Assembly (NCBI GenBank): GCA_022827095.1
Contig: JAJDTP010000021.1
Coordinates: 62,001-126,000, forward strand
From: Dehalococcoidia bacterium
Lineage (GTDB): Bacteria > Chloroflexota > Dehalococcoidia > Lucifugimonadales > UBA3495
DNA: 64,000 nucleotides
Direction: 5' to 3'
The notes under the pieces are model-generated. The model was not told the DNA's origin. It saw only the letters and a program-made list of their open reading frames with translations, and made no database searches. The translations under genes were made by a program, and so were the position numbers. Below, in pieces: positions 1 to 9,399 of this stretch; within the stretch, counting starts at the first letter, position 1, and each line of letters opens with the position of its first letter.

Positions 1-145
1 ACTCGGGATGCACCACGCGGAAGTCCTTGCTTTCCTCGTGGATGCCGCCTTTGCGCAGCATCATGATCTGGTCGCCGTCGGCCAGGGCCTTGACGGTGAT
101 CGCCCACTCTTTCAGGGCCAGTTGGCAGGTCGCGGGGGTGGTCAT
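1..145 (-). CDS. DUF1802 family protein (N-terminal fragment)
   Basis: The first 48 residues of a minus-strand gene that runs off the left edge. The visible stretch (ALKEWAITVKALADGDQI, then MLRKGGI and HEE) matches my memory of the start of DUF1802 proteins, whose function is unknown. The ATG at 145 is the only plausible start, because no coding continuity is seen upstream of it. The Tag-like gene lies upstream on the same strand, separated by about 65 bp containing a degenerate GGATGGACAGGAT repeat. Only the N-terminus is available, so the family call rests on this short match. Confidence 0.7.
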   Translation of the reverse strand, partial: MTTPATCQLALKEWAITVKALADGDQIMMLRKGGIHEESKDFRVVHPE

Positions 146-169
146 GGCCTCAACCTCCGGGGAAATTGC

Positions 170-195
170 ATGGATGGACAGGATATTCAGGATAG
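170..195. repeat. Degenerate GGATGGACAGGAT-type intergenic repeat
   Basis: A short stretch containing ATGGATGGACAGGAT followed by TCAGGATAGG. It resembles, on the opposite strand, the ATCCTGTCCATCC elements near 51.2, 57.2 and 63.7 kb. All four sit at gene borders, and no coding function is seen. Confidence 0.45.
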
Positions 196-209
196 GTGTG
201 GACTGCCGA

Positions 210-683
210 CTAGTGGCCCCGGCTGCAGAACTCGTCCCAGCTGGGCACGTCCTCGCCGGTGACGTACAGCCAATAGTAGGTTCCGATGTCGCCCATGTAC
301 TTGAACTGCTTGCGCACGTCCTTGATGGTGGCCGCCAGGTCGCCATGGGCGCGCAGGTAGTTGCGGATGTCGCCGCCGTACTCTTCCTCCAGCTCGATGA
401 GTTTCTGGGCGTTGTGCACGGTGGCCACGATCTTCCGACGATTCCGGATGATGGCTGGGTCGGCCGCCAGCGTGTCGATAGCCGATTCATCCATGGCCGC
501 CACTGTCGCAACGTCGAACCCCTGGAACCCGGATTGGAAGCCCGGCCACTTGGTGTTGACCACCTTCCATGACATGCCGCTCTGGAACACGGCCTTGGTC
601 ATGACCTCCAGGTAGTCGTTCAGGCTCCGGGGTTCGATCTGCTCCGGAGCCTCGGGGTGCTGCCGTTCCTCTGGGGTGGTCAT
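210..683 (-). CDS. DNA-3-methyladenine glycosylase I (Tag)-like protein
   Basis: A 157-residue protein with the core of the Tag family: FQSGMSWKVV near residue 33, a WPGF..GFQGFDVATVAAM segment, and ADPAIIRNRRKI followed by a helical region. Tag enzymes excise 3-methyladenine in base-excision repair. This protein is shorter than typical Tag (about 187 residues) and lacks the N-terminal Cys/His zinc ligands. At the position of the catalytic Glu of E. coli Tag (EGQQAGLSW), the alignment by eye gives Ala-Val-Phe. The fold assignment is therefore good, but classical 3-methyladenine excision is doubtful. The start ATG at 683 follows a GGAGCACGTT stretch that could serve as a ribosome binding site. 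It lies between tatD and the DUF1802 gene on the same strand. Confidence 0.75.
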   Translation of the reverse strand: MTTPEERQHPEAPEQIEPRSLNDYLEVMTKAVFQSGMSWKVVNTKWPGFQSGFQGFDVATVAAMDESAIDTLAADPAIIRNRRKIVATVHNAQKLIELEEEYGGDIRNYLRAHGDLAATIKDVRKQFKYMGDIGTYYWLYVTGEDVPSWDEFCSRGH

Positions 684-735
684 AACGTGCTCCTTGACGA
701 AACAGCGTAAGCCGCGTGCGGGTGGTTGGTCACCC

Positions 736-1551
736 CTACGCCGAAGCCGGCACGGAATCAGGGGCCGATGGGATGTCGATGCGGAGCAGCCGGCTCAGGT
801 TTGCGGTCGTTACCTCTGCCACCTCCTCCACCGAGATGCCCTTTACGGTTGCCAGGCACTGGGCCACGTCGGCCAGGTGGCGCGGCTCCGTCCAGTTGTG
901 ACGGTACTTCTTGAACGGCTGCGGATAGGCGTCGGTTTCGAGCACGATGTTTTCCAAAGGAATATCTCGGGCCACCTCTCGCAACTCGGCCAGCCGGGTC
1001 AACGGACGCGCCAGCGATATGAAGAAACCGCAGTCGATGGCCTCGCGCGCCGTTTCGGCGTCCCCTTGAAAGTAATGCATGGCGCCGCCCACCAGGCCGG
1101 CATTCTCCTCGCGCAATACCTTGAATACCGCCGGATGCGACTCCCGCGAGTGGAAGATGATCGGCAATCCCAGGCTCTTGGCCAGGTGGATGTGGGCGCG
1201 GAACACCTGGTCCTGTACCTCGTGGTCGGGAGACGTGGGCAGGTAGTCGAGACCCACCTCGGAGATGCAGACGACGCGAGGGTTGTCGCGGGCCAGAGAC
1301 TCCAGCCGGCTGTACGAGTTATCGTCCACCGGATCGTCGGCCTGCATGGGATGGATGCCCACGCCGGCGTAGAACATCGGGTGCTCATCGGCCAGCGCGA
1401 TGCAGCGCTCGGTTGATTCGATGGTGGTGCCGGCCAGCAGTATATAACCGACGCCGGCTTCGCTGGCCCGCTCCAGGATGCCGGGTATTTCCTCCGGCAC
1501 GTACTGGTCCAGGTGGGTGTGGGCGTCGCAGTAGATGGGTGTCGTCGGCAT
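736..1551 (-). CDS. TatD family metal-dependent hydrolase (DNase)
   Basis: A 271-residue TIM-barrel hydrolase. It has the N-terminal metal-binding CDAHTHLDQY motif, GIHPMQAD, a conserved EVGLDYLP, FHSRES near the middle, MHYFQGDAETA and the late LETDAYPQP, the expected order for TatD proteins. Family members are two-metal DNases or hydrolases of the cytoplasm. Length is normal. An extended -10 box (TGCTATACT) lies 46 bp upstream of the start, so the gene probably heads its own transcript towards the Tag-like gene. The exact substrate cannot be told from sequence. Confidence 0.93.
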   Translation of the reverse strand: MPTTPIYCDAHTHLDQYVPEEIPGILERASEAGVGYILLAGTTIESTERCIALADEHPMFYAGVGIHPMQADDPVDDNSYSRLESLARDNPRVVCISEVGLDYLPTSPDHEVQDQVFRAHIHLAKSLGLPIIFHSRESHPAVFKVLREENAGLVGGAMHYFQGDAETAREAIDCGFFISLARPLTRLAELREVARDIPLENIVLETDAYPQPFKKYRHNWTEPRHLADVAQCLATVKGISVEEVAEVTTANLSRLLRIDIPSAPDSVPASA

Positions 1552-1596
1552 AAACGAAGTTCCCGAGCGCCGGCGTTGGTGGCCGCCGCTGCGCGG

Positions 1597-1605
1597 AGTA
1601 TAGCA
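1597..1605 (-). promoter_or_regulatory. Extended -10 promoter element for the TatD-family gene
   Basis: On the minus strand this reads TGCTATACT, an extended -10 (TGN plus a TATAAT-like hexamer), 46 bp before the ATG. No clear -35 is visible, as expected for extended -10 promoters. The same TGCTAYNAT form recurs ahead of several other minus-strand genes in the window. Confidence 0.5.
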
Positions 1606-1706
1606 TTTGACGGCTAAACCGGCGCACGGCGGCTTACAATGGAAGCGGAGGCAACTCGGATTCCCTCCGTCATCACGGGAGCCTGTCGCCGCGAGGAAGT
1701 CAGGAA

Positions 1707-2282
1707 ATGGGAAGGTTCAACTGGGGCCGCGAAGGCCCGCCGGACGAAGCGTATTCCAGGGTCACCGAGCCCGAGCGGTTCCTGCCCCTGATCGACTGGA
1801 CGTTGGAACTGCTGTCCAAGTTGGAGGCAGAATACGACGTTATCCGCGAAGAGGGGTATTACCTGGATCCGCAACTGGACCGAACGCCTCCCTCCAGGCC
1901 GGCGGTGAGGTTGACTCCCAGACAGGACGCATCCGCGCCCATAGTCGCGGCATTCAACGATTTGCCCGGCATCCGCGTCCGCTTCGGACATTACCTGATT
2001 GAACCGTTTCCTGATTGCGCCTGCGATGCGTGCGACGAATGCGCGGAGGGCGAGTTCCAAAATTTCAAGGAAACGGTGGAAGCCGTCGTGGCCGGGCAGT
2101 TCCGGGAGTGGTTCCGGTTGGAGCCGGACGGCAGCGGACGAGTGGGGCGGGAGTTCTGGTCGGAAGCTCTCCACCGGAGTGGGGCGTCGCGGGTTGAGCC
2201 GGCTAGCGTAACCCGATTCGCGGGCGGCCAAGAGCACGTTCTTGAGTGGCTGCCGTGGCCCCGGAGGATGGCGGGGCCGTGA
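1707..2282 (+). CDS. Hypothetical protein, DUF6226-like
   Basis: A 191-residue soluble protein, probably of the DUF6226 type (RVTEPERFLPLIDWTLELLSKLEAEYDV near the N-terminus, then a Pro-rich segment and a GIRVRFGHYLIEPFPDCACDACDE stretch). The Cys-x-Cys-x2-Cys-x2-Cys-like cluster near residue 110 could bind a metal; I infer this. No signal peptide or membrane segment is seen. GAGGAAGTCAGGAA precedes the ATG at a workable distance. It is transcribed divergently from the TatD-family gene. The function is not known. Confidence 0.6.
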   Translation: MGRFNWGREGPPDEAYSRVTEPERFLPLIDWTLELLSKLEAEYDVIREEGYYLDPQLDRTPPSRPAVRLTPRQDASAPIVAAFNDLPGIRVRFGHYLIEPFPDCACDACDECAEGEFQNFKETVEAVVAGQFREWFRLEPDGSGRVGREFWSEALHRSGASRVEPASVTRFAGGQEHVLEWLPWPRRMAGP

Positions 2283-2332
2283 CCGCGAACGCGTTCGCGG
2301 AAGCGCACTTCATCCGGTCTGCCGTTACGCCA

Positions 2333-2590
2333 TCACTGTCGCGGAGTGATCGAGCCGGCGCTGGGCCGACGGCTTTCCCCGTCGGCGCTTGGCTGGCTGG
2401 CGGCGGTCAGCGCCAGGGCAACATCCAGCGTGAAGTCGTCGCCCAGACCCCTGCCGAACACCGGCGCCCAACCGGGCTGCGTTAACCGGGAAATCGCCCG
2501 GCCAACCACCTGCTTGGTGTGGGCCCCGATGCCGCAAGCAGCGACGCCGCAACGCGCGCCGGCCGTTATCGGATCGGTGGTGAAGCTCAT
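2333..2590 (-). CDS. Small hypothetical protein (doubtful)
   Basis: An 85-codon frame starting with ATG at 2590, preceded on its own strand by GGAGA at about 8 bp. The product (start MSFTTDPITAGARCGV) has no motif I recognise and its C-terminus is Ser/Arg/Pro-rich. A GC hairpin at 2365-2386 lies inside it. The surrounding block 2283-2693 has no other convincing gene and could be decayed sequence. I list it because it has a ribosome binding site and fills an otherwise empty stretch. Confidence 0.25.
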   Translation of the reverse strand: MSFTTDPITAGARCGVAACGIGAHTKQVVGRAISRLTQPGWAPVFGRGLGDDFTLDVALALTAASQPSADGESRRPSAGSITPRQ

Positions 2591-2693
2591 CAGGCACTCT
2601 CCAGTCCTCGTATATTTCGATGCTAAGGTCGCAATGTTTCCTGGCGATTACAGATCGGTAACGCCCGTGATGCGCGCGGAGCTTGATCGCTCA

Positions 2694-2824
2694 TGCGTAC
2701 CCGGTTGTGCTGGAACCGTCATTGCGAGCTAAGCGTGGCAATCTCCCTGGGGTAAGGAACGTTGCTACGAGAACGAGATCGCCACGTCACCGTGCTCCTC
2801 GCGATGACAAACTGGGTACGCGTG
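2694..2824. repeat. MITE-like palindromic repeat, copy A
   Basis: About 130 bp bounded by GCGTACCCGGTT and its near complement AACTGGGTACGC. Internal inverted arms read TCATTGCGAGC and CTCCTCGCGATGA. Two other copies occur in this window (12396-12532 and 28072-28211) with the same ends and arms but a diverged centre. It is non-coding, and would form a long hairpin. This copy is the most diverged. It lies just upstream of the sufB promoter. Confidence 0.85.
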
Positions 2825-2838
2825 GGGTTTGACCGCCG

Positions 2839-2867
2839 TTGACAGAAGCACCGGCCTGGTCTACGAT
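2839..2867 (+). promoter_or_regulatory. Sigma-70-type promoter of the suf operon
   Basis: TTGACA at 2839-2844, a 17-bp spacer and TACGAT at 2862-2867: close to the consensus with optimal spacing. It lies 85 bp ahead of the chosen sufB start and is the best housekeeping-type promoter in the window. Confidence 0.7.
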
Positions 2868-2874
2868 AATTGTT

Positions 2875-2887
2875 GACCTTAACGGTC
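2875..2887. promoter_or_regulatory. Small dyad downstream of the suf promoter, candidate operator
   Basis: GACCTTAACGGTC is an imperfect palindrome located at about the transcription start expected from the TTGACA/TACGAT promoter. That position suits a repressor site; Suf/Isc operons are often controlled by Rrf2-family (SufR/IscR) regulators. No such regulator gene is in the window, so the operator role is inference. Confidence 0.3.
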
Positions 2888-2951
2888 GGGAATTATCGAA
2901 ATGTCCGCCGGCAAGCCGCTTACAACGCCGGCAGGGGAGGAAGTACGCCCA

Positions 2952-4424
<1,473 letters not shown>

Positions 4425-4484
4425 ATCCGGCCCGACTTATCACGTTTATTCCCGGCTCTAGATAAAAGGACACGCAACACGAAG

Positions 4485-5273
4485 ATGACCACCGCCCAAG
4501 AAACTCTGCCGCCTATCCTCGAGGTCAAGGACCTCCAGGTCTCAATCGACGATCAGGAAATTCTACGCGGCGTAAACCTTGCGGTACGGCCGGGAGAGGT
4601 GCACGCGATCATGGGGCCCAACGGCTCCGGCAAGAGCACCTTGGCCAACACGCTGGCTGGCCGGCCGGAATACACCGTGACGGGAGGTACAGCCACCTAC
4701 AGGGGGATGGACCTGCTGAACATGGAGCCGGAGGATCGAGCGCGCGAAGGCGTATTCCTGGCCTTCCAATATCCGGTCGAGCTTCCCGGCGTTCGCGCTT
4801 GGCAGTTCCTCAAGGCCGCGGTGGATGCCAAACGGGTCCACCTGGGCGAGGAAGAGATGGGCGCCCGCGAGTTCGACCGCCTTTTGCGCAGCAAGGTCGC
4901 CGAGGTGGAAATAGATCCGGAACTCGTCCGGCGATCCGTCAACGAAGGCTTCTCCGGCGGCGAGAAAAAGCGCAACGAAGTGCTGCAGATGGCTCTGCTG
5001 GAACCCACGCTTTCCCTGCTTGACGAAACCGACTCTGGGCTGGACATCGACGCCCTGCGCATCGTAGCAGACGGTGTGAATCGTCTCCGTCGCCCGGACA
5101 ACGCGGCGGTCGTGGTGACTCACTACCAGCGCATCTTGAATTACATAACCCCGGATCAGGTACACGTGCTGGTGGACGGTCGCATCGTCCTCAGCGGCGG
5201 CCCCGAGCTGGCCGAGCAACTTGAGGCCCGGGGCTACGATTGGGTACGCGAGGAAGTGGACGCTGCCGTCTGA
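4485..5273 (+). CDS. sufC: Fe-S cluster assembly ATPase SufC
   Basis: The ABC-type ATPase that drives the SufBCD complex. The 262-residue product has Walker A (GPNGSGKST), the SufC-type signature region NEGFSGGEKKRNEVLQ, and Walker B followed by the D-loop (LSLLDETDSGLDIDAL). An H-loop (VVVTHYQRIL) completes the set. The ATG follows a 60-bp gap after sufB with AAAAGGACACG upstream. A PaREP1/HEPN-like gene follows 49 bp downstream, separating sufC from sufD. Confidence 0.97.
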   Translation: MTTAQETLPPILEVKDLQVSIDDQEILRGVNLAVRPGEVHAIMGPNGSGKSTLANTLAGRPEYTVTGGTATYRGMDLLNMEPEDRAREGVFLAFQYPVELPGVRAWQFLKAAVDAKRVHLGEEEMGAREFDRLLRSKVAEVEIDPELVRRSVNEGFSGGEKKRNEVLQMALLEPTLSLLDETDSGLDIDALRIVADGVNRLRRPDNAAVVVTHYQRILNYITPDQVHVLVDGRIVLSGGPELAEQLEARGYDWVREEVDAAV

Positions 5274-5322
5274 TGCGGCTTCGGCCTCACGCGGAGTCCC
5301 GACGGGAACTCAGGACCGCCTT

Positions 5323-5784
5323 ATGACCTCCCGGAACAACCCCACAGGCGCTGCGCTGGCCGATACGGACTGGAGCCGGCTGTCCTCTCAGACCCAGGTG
5401 TACGTGGCCGCGAGCTACGAGTTGATGGGCAAAGCCCACGACTACCTGCGCCAGGGCGATTTGCGGCAGGCCTCCGAAAAGGGCTGGGGCTCCGCCGCGC
5501 AGATGGTGAAAGCAGTGGCAGAGCACTGGAAAGATGCCGACGTCGTCCACGGGCGGCATCAGGATTTGCGAGCACTTGTGGCAGGGCTAGCCACCGCAGA
5601 GCGGGAGCCGGACTTGGATATGTCGTTCCACGCTGCCCAAGACTTGCACGAAAACTTTTACGAGAACAACTTGCCGGCGTACATCGTGGACCTGGACCTG
5701 AGACAAGTCGACGAGTTCAGATCCAAATTAGTGCCCCATTTCCGAAAAGCCCATCCGCCGCGTGGGTTCCGTCAAGGACACTAG
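5323..5784 (+). CDS. PaREP1/HEPN-like helical protein inside the suf operon
   Basis: A 153-residue, mostly helical protein placed between sufC and sufD, all on one strand. The segment YELMGKAHDYLRQGDLRQASEKGWGSAAQMVKAVAEH near residues 32-68 resembles the PaREP1/HEPN-type fold seen mainly in archaea and some bacteria, where function is unknown. No clear HEPN RNase motif (R-x4-6-H) is seen. The start at 5323 follows GGGAACTCAGGACC. Because it is embedded in the operon it is co-transcribed with Suf genes, but whether it acts in Fe-S assembly is open. The family call is from pattern memory. Confidence 0.65.
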   Translation: MTSRNNPTGAALADTDWSRLSSQTQVYVAASYELMGKAHDYLRQGDLRQASEKGWGSAAQMVKAVAEHWKDADVVHGRHQDLRALVAGLATAEREPDLDMSFHAAQDLHENFYENNLPAYIVDLDLRQVDEFRSKLVPHFRKAHPPRGFRQGH

Positions 5785-5821
5785 CCACTCTACTGAATAC
5801 GGCCTGTGCCGAGCGAATTAG

Positions 5822-7183
5822 ATGACAACAATCGCACCAACACCAGCTTCGGAAGCCTACCCCAAATACGCGGCCGCGTATACCGCGCAGCCGGCCAGCA
5901 GTTCTCCGGTTATCCAGGAACTCCGGGAGCGCGGTTGGGAAGCATTCAATCGCCTGGGATTACCCACCGCCAGGCGGGGCAACGAACCCTGGAAGTACAC
6001 GAATGCCGGCCCAATCGCCCGTGAAAACTTCGGGTATCCCAACCTCGCCACCCTCCCGGGCGCCGAGCCAACCCAGGCTGAGTTGCGGGCCGTTGCTCCC
6101 TGGCAAACGGCCTGGCGCACGCTGGTGGTTGTGGACGGCGTATTCGCCCCCGGTCTGTCAACCGGAGACGGCGCCGGACCGGGGATCGCGACGGCCCTGG
6201 CCGACGCGATGCTGGCCGATCCCGAACTTGGCGCAACCGTGCTGGGTTGCCTCGCGACCCCCGAGGAAGACGGGTTCGCCTCCCTGAACACCGCTTTTGC
6301 GGGCGACGGTGTGGGAATATCCGTGCCGGCGGGGACGAACGCGGGCGTGATCAACGTCATATACGTCACCACCGTGCGCGAGCAGCCTCGGGCAACGCAT
6401 CCTCGTCTCGTGATATCCGCCGCTCCGAATTCTCGAGCCACGGTGATCGAGACCTTCGTTGGCCCTGACGTTCGCTACCTGACCAACACCGTCATGGAGG
6501 CCTCGATGGGCGAGGGAGCCAGCGTCGAACACTACCGTCTGCTGCTCGAGGGTCAGGAAGCCTACCATGTCGGCGTGAGCCGAGTCCTGCAGCAAAAGGA
6601 CACGACCTTCTCGTCGGTGGCAATCGCCCATGGAGCCGCGCTGGGACGCAACGATTTCGGCGTCACGCTGGCCGGAACCGGAGCAGAGTGCACCCTCAAC
6701 GGCCTATACCTCACCAACAGGGACCAGCACATCGACAACTACATCAACATCGACCACGCGGAACCCTACGGGACCAGCCGGCTCTTCTACAAGGGGATCC
6801 TTGACGGACGCTCCCGCGCGGTCTTCGGTGGGAACGTCACCGTGCGCAAGGACGCGCAGAAGACCAACGCCCAGCAGACCGACAAGAACCTGCTCCTGTC
6901 CGAGGAAGCCGAAGTCGACAGCAAACCCAGCCTGCTCATTTACGCCGACGACGTGAAGTGCGGACACGGTGCGACGGCGGGTCATATCGACGAGGACACG
7001 GTGTTCTACATGCGCAGTCGTGGCCTCGACCTGGCCACCGCCAGCCGGATCCTGATCCACGCCTTCGCCAGCGAAATCATCGACACAGTGGCGCTGGAAC
7101 CGTTGCGGGAATATCTCGACGAGCGGTTCCGGAATGCCATCCCTTCTGCCAACATCGCCCTGCCCATCGGAGGCCGCTCGTGA
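5822..7183 (+). CDS. sufD: Fe-S cluster assembly protein SufD
   Basis: The partner of SufB in the SufBC2D scaffold. The 453-residue product has a variable N-terminal part containing GNEPWKYTN, typical of SufD. The beta-helix core follows, then C-terminal NAQQTDKNLLLSEEAEVDSKPSLLIYADDVKCGHGATAGHIDEDTVFYMRSRGL (given here only as family context: the conserved Cys-Gly-His-Gly and MRSRG elements). The stop overlaps the GTG start of sufS by four bases, so the two are translationally coupled. Confidence 0.96.
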   Translation: MTTIAPTPASEAYPKYAAAYTAQPASSSPVIQELRERGWEAFNRLGLPTARRGNEPWKYTNAGPIARENFGYPNLATLPGAEPTQAELRAVAPWQTAWRTLVVVDGVFAPGLSTGDGAGPGIATALADAMLADPELGATVLGCLATPEEDGFASLNTAFAGDGVGISVPAGTNAGVINVIYVTTVREQPRATHPRLVISAAPNSRATVIETFVGPDVRYLTNTVMEASMGEGASVEHYRLLLEGQEAYHVGVSRVLQQKDTTFSSVAIAHGAALGRNDFGVTLAGTGAECTLNGLYLTNRDQHIDNYINIDHAEPYGTSRLFYKGILDGRSRAVFGGNVTVRKDAQKTNAQQTDKNLLLSEEAEVDSKPSLLIYADDVKCGHGATAGHIDEDTVFYMRSRGLDLATASRILIHAFASEIIDTVALEPLREYLDERFRNAIPSANIALPIGGRS

Positions 7184-8448
7184 CCGCTGCCACTGGGAAT
7201 GTTCACGCATCCCCTTCCGGACCGCTGACCGGTGACGACGTCGCCCGCATCCGACAGGACTTCCCGGTCCTGGATCAGCTCATCAACGGCAAGCCCCTGG
7301 TCTACCTGGACAACGCGGCGACAACGCAGAAGCCCCGGCCGGTTATCGACGCCATCAGCAACTACTACCTGCACAACAATTCCAACGTTCACCGGGGCGT
7401 TCACACCCTGAGCCAGCGCGCCACCGACGACTATGAGGCCGGCCGCGAGGCCGTGCGCCGGTTCATCAACGCCCCGAGCGCCGACGAGATAATCTACGTG
7501 CGGGGCACGACCGAAGGACTGAACCTGGTCGCCAGCAGCTACGGACGCAAGTTTTTCAGCGCCGGCGATGAGGTGATCATCACCGGCATGGAGCACCACT
7601 CCAACATCGTGCCGTGGCAGATCCTGGGCAAGGAAATCGGAATCCGCCTGCGGGTCATACCCTTCAGCAACCAGGGCGAACTGCTGATGGACGAGTACGA
7701 GAGCATGCTCAACGAGCACACTCGCCTGGTGTCAGTGGTCCACCAGTCCAACGCGTTGGGGACCATCAACCCGGTGACTTCCATCGTTGAGTTGGCCCAC
7801 GCCCGGGGCATCCCGGTCATGATCGACGCTGCGCAATCGATCCCGCACCTGCCCGTCGACGTGCAGGCTATGGGCGCCGATTTCCTGACTTTCTCAGGGC
7901 ACAAGATGTACGGGCCCACCGGCATCGGGGTGCTGTGGGGACGGGCTGATCTGCTGAACGAGATGCCTCCATACCAGTCCGGCGGCGAGATGATCCGCTC
8001 GGTGACCTACGATGAAACCATCTACAACGTGATCCCGCACAAATTCGAGGCCGGCACCCCTGACATCGCCGGGGCTATCGGACTCGGCGCGGCCGTAGAG
8101 TACCTGGAAGCCATCGGGATGGACCGCATTGCCGCATACGAGCAGGCGCTGATGCGTTACGGCGCCGAGCGTCTCGCCGAGATCGAGGGAGTAAGGCTCA
8201 TCGGCACCGCCGAAAACCGGGGCGGCATACTGTCTTTCTACATGGAATGTGCCCATGCCCACGACATCGGAACCATTCTGGACGCGCAAGGCATCGCGGT
8301 GCGCACTGGCCACCACTGCGCTCAGCCCGTTATGGCTCGCTACGAAGTGCCGGCGACGGTGCGGGCGTCTCTTTCGTTTTACAATACCACCGAGGAAATT
8401 GATGCCCTGATCGAGGGTATTGATCGGGTGATTGAGGTTTTCGGCTGA
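7180..8448 (+). CDS. sufS: Cysteine desulfurase SufS
   Basis: A PLP enzyme that takes sulfur from cysteine for Fe-S assembly. The 422-residue product has YLDNAATTQKP at the N-terminus, the PLP-lysine segment FLTFSGHKMYGPTG and the catalytic-cysteine loop VRTGHHCAQP, characteristic of group II desulfurases. The open frame extends further upstream, but residues before the GTG at 7180 read through sufD out of frame and have no homology. GTG 7180 gives a four-base GTGA overlap with the sufD stop. The sulfur acceptor is the adjacent SufU. Confidence 0.96.
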   Translation: MTAATGNVHASPSGPLTGDDVARIRQDFPVLDQLINGKPLVYLDNAATTQKPRPVIDAISNYYLHNNSNVHRGVHTLSQRATDDYEAGREAVRRFINAPSADEIIYVRGTTEGLNLVASSYGRKFFSAGDEVIITGMEHHSNIVPWQILGKEIGIRLRVIPFSNQGELLMDEYESMLNEHTRLVSVVHQSNALGTINPVTSIVELAHARGIPVMIDAAQSIPHLPVDVQAMGADFLTFSGHKMYGPTGIGVLWGRADLLNEMPPYQSGGEMIRSVTYDETIYNVIPHKFEAGTPDIAGAIGLGAAVEYLEAIGMDRIAAYEQALMRYGAERLAEIEGVRLIGTAENRGGILSFYMECAHAHDIGTILDAQGIAVRTGHHCAQPVMARYEVPATVRASLSFYNTTEEIDALIEGIDRVIEVFG

Positions 8449-8897
8449 TGGCATCCGACCTGAGCGATCTCTACCAGGAAATTCTTCTCGAACACAACCG
8501 GCGGCCCCGCAATTTCCGCACCTTGGAGGACGCCACCCACCACGCGGACGGGTTCAATCCACTATGCGGCGATGAAATCTCGCTGCAACTACGCGTGGAT
8601 GAAGAGACCGTCGGCGACGTCGGTTTCCAGGGACACGGCTGTGCCATCAGCCGCGCTTCCGCATCCCTGTTGACCCAGGCAGTGAAAGGCGGATCAACGT
8701 CTGATGCCATGGCAATGTTCGACGAATTCCACCGCATGCTCACCGAGCCCGACGCCGAGCTTGACTACGACCTGCTGGGCGACTTGGAAATGCTCGCCGG
8801 GGTGATCGCGTATCCCACGCGCATCAAGTGCGCCATCCTGGCCTGGCACACCTTGAAAGCGGCAATGGACGGCGAGGGCGTCGCCACAACCGAGTAG
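8448..8897 (+). CDS. sufU: SufU-type sulfur acceptor/scaffold
   Basis: A 149-residue zinc-containing sulfurtransferase that receives persulfide sulfur from SufS. The three conserved cysteines are visible: NPLCGDE, GCAISRASASLL and RIKCAILAW, with the Asp following the first cysteine. The ATG shares one base with the sufS stop. A second, diverged SufU-like gene follows after 19 bp. Confidence 0.95.
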   Translation: MASDLSDLYQEILLEHNRRPRNFRTLEDATHHADGFNPLCGDEISLQLRVDEETVGDVGFQGHGCAISRASASLLTQAVKGGSTSDAMAMFDEFHRMLTEPDAELDYDLLGDLEMLAGVIAYPTRIKCAILAWHTLKAAMDGEGVATTE

Positions 8898-8916
8898 TTA
8901 TCCGCTGGGCGCCCCG

Positions 8917-9399
8917 ATGGCTTCCCTGCCCGACAATCCCGACGCGCTGTACGGCGACGTCATCATGGATCACTATCGCAGCCCGCGGCATCGCGCGCCT
9001 TTGGTCAACGCAGACATCGAAGCTGAGGAGTTCAATCCCTTCTGCGGAGACCGGGCCACGCTGCAACTGCGCCTCGGTCACGCGGACGGCACCTCGGCCT
9101 CAATCCAGGACGTGAGCGCTCTGGCGGAGGGCTGCAGCATCATTCAGGCTTCGGCATCGCTATTAGCCGACAACCTCCAAGGCCGCACCCTAGAGCAAGC
9201 CGCTGATCTATCCCAACTGTTTCGGGACTTGATGCAGGGCAAACCGCTGCCGGCGGTAGCCCTGTCTGAGCTCGGCGACCTCGAGGCCCTGGAAGTTGTG
9301 CGTCAATACCCGGTGCGCATCAAGTGCGCGCTGCTTCCGTGGGTCGCCCTGGAAGAGGGTCTGCGCCGGCTGAATCGAAGGGGCACTCCGGGCGGTTAG
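8917..9399 (+). CDS. Second SufU-like protein
   Basis: A 160-residue paralog of the preceding SufU. It keeps all ligand positions (NPFCGDR, GCSIIQASASLL, RIKCALLPW) but diverges elsewhere, so it is a tandem duplication with likely sub-functionalisation. It closes the suf operon. It ends four bases inside the 3' end of the convergent lipoprotein gene. Whether it is a second sulfur acceptor for SufS or serves a different partner cannot be told from sequence. Confidence 0.88.
   Translation: MASLPDNPDALYGDVIMDHYRSPRHRAPLVNADIEAEEFNPFCGDRATLQLRLGHADGTSASIQDVSALAEGCSIIQASASLLADNLQGRTLEQAADLSQLFRDLMQGKPLPAVALSELGDLEALEVVRQYPVRIKCALLPWVALEEGLRRLNRRGTPGG

Noticed and set aside
2365-2386. GCCGACGG hairpin as a terminator for the DUF6226-like gene.
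   Set aside because: No T-run follows and it lies about 80 bp after the stop inside a possible minus-strand frame.
2694-2824. Short open frames across the MITE-like repeats, such as those reading HCEERSDVA-type peptides.
   Set aside because: Such peptides come from translating the palindrome; they lack ribosome binding sites and conservation as proteins.
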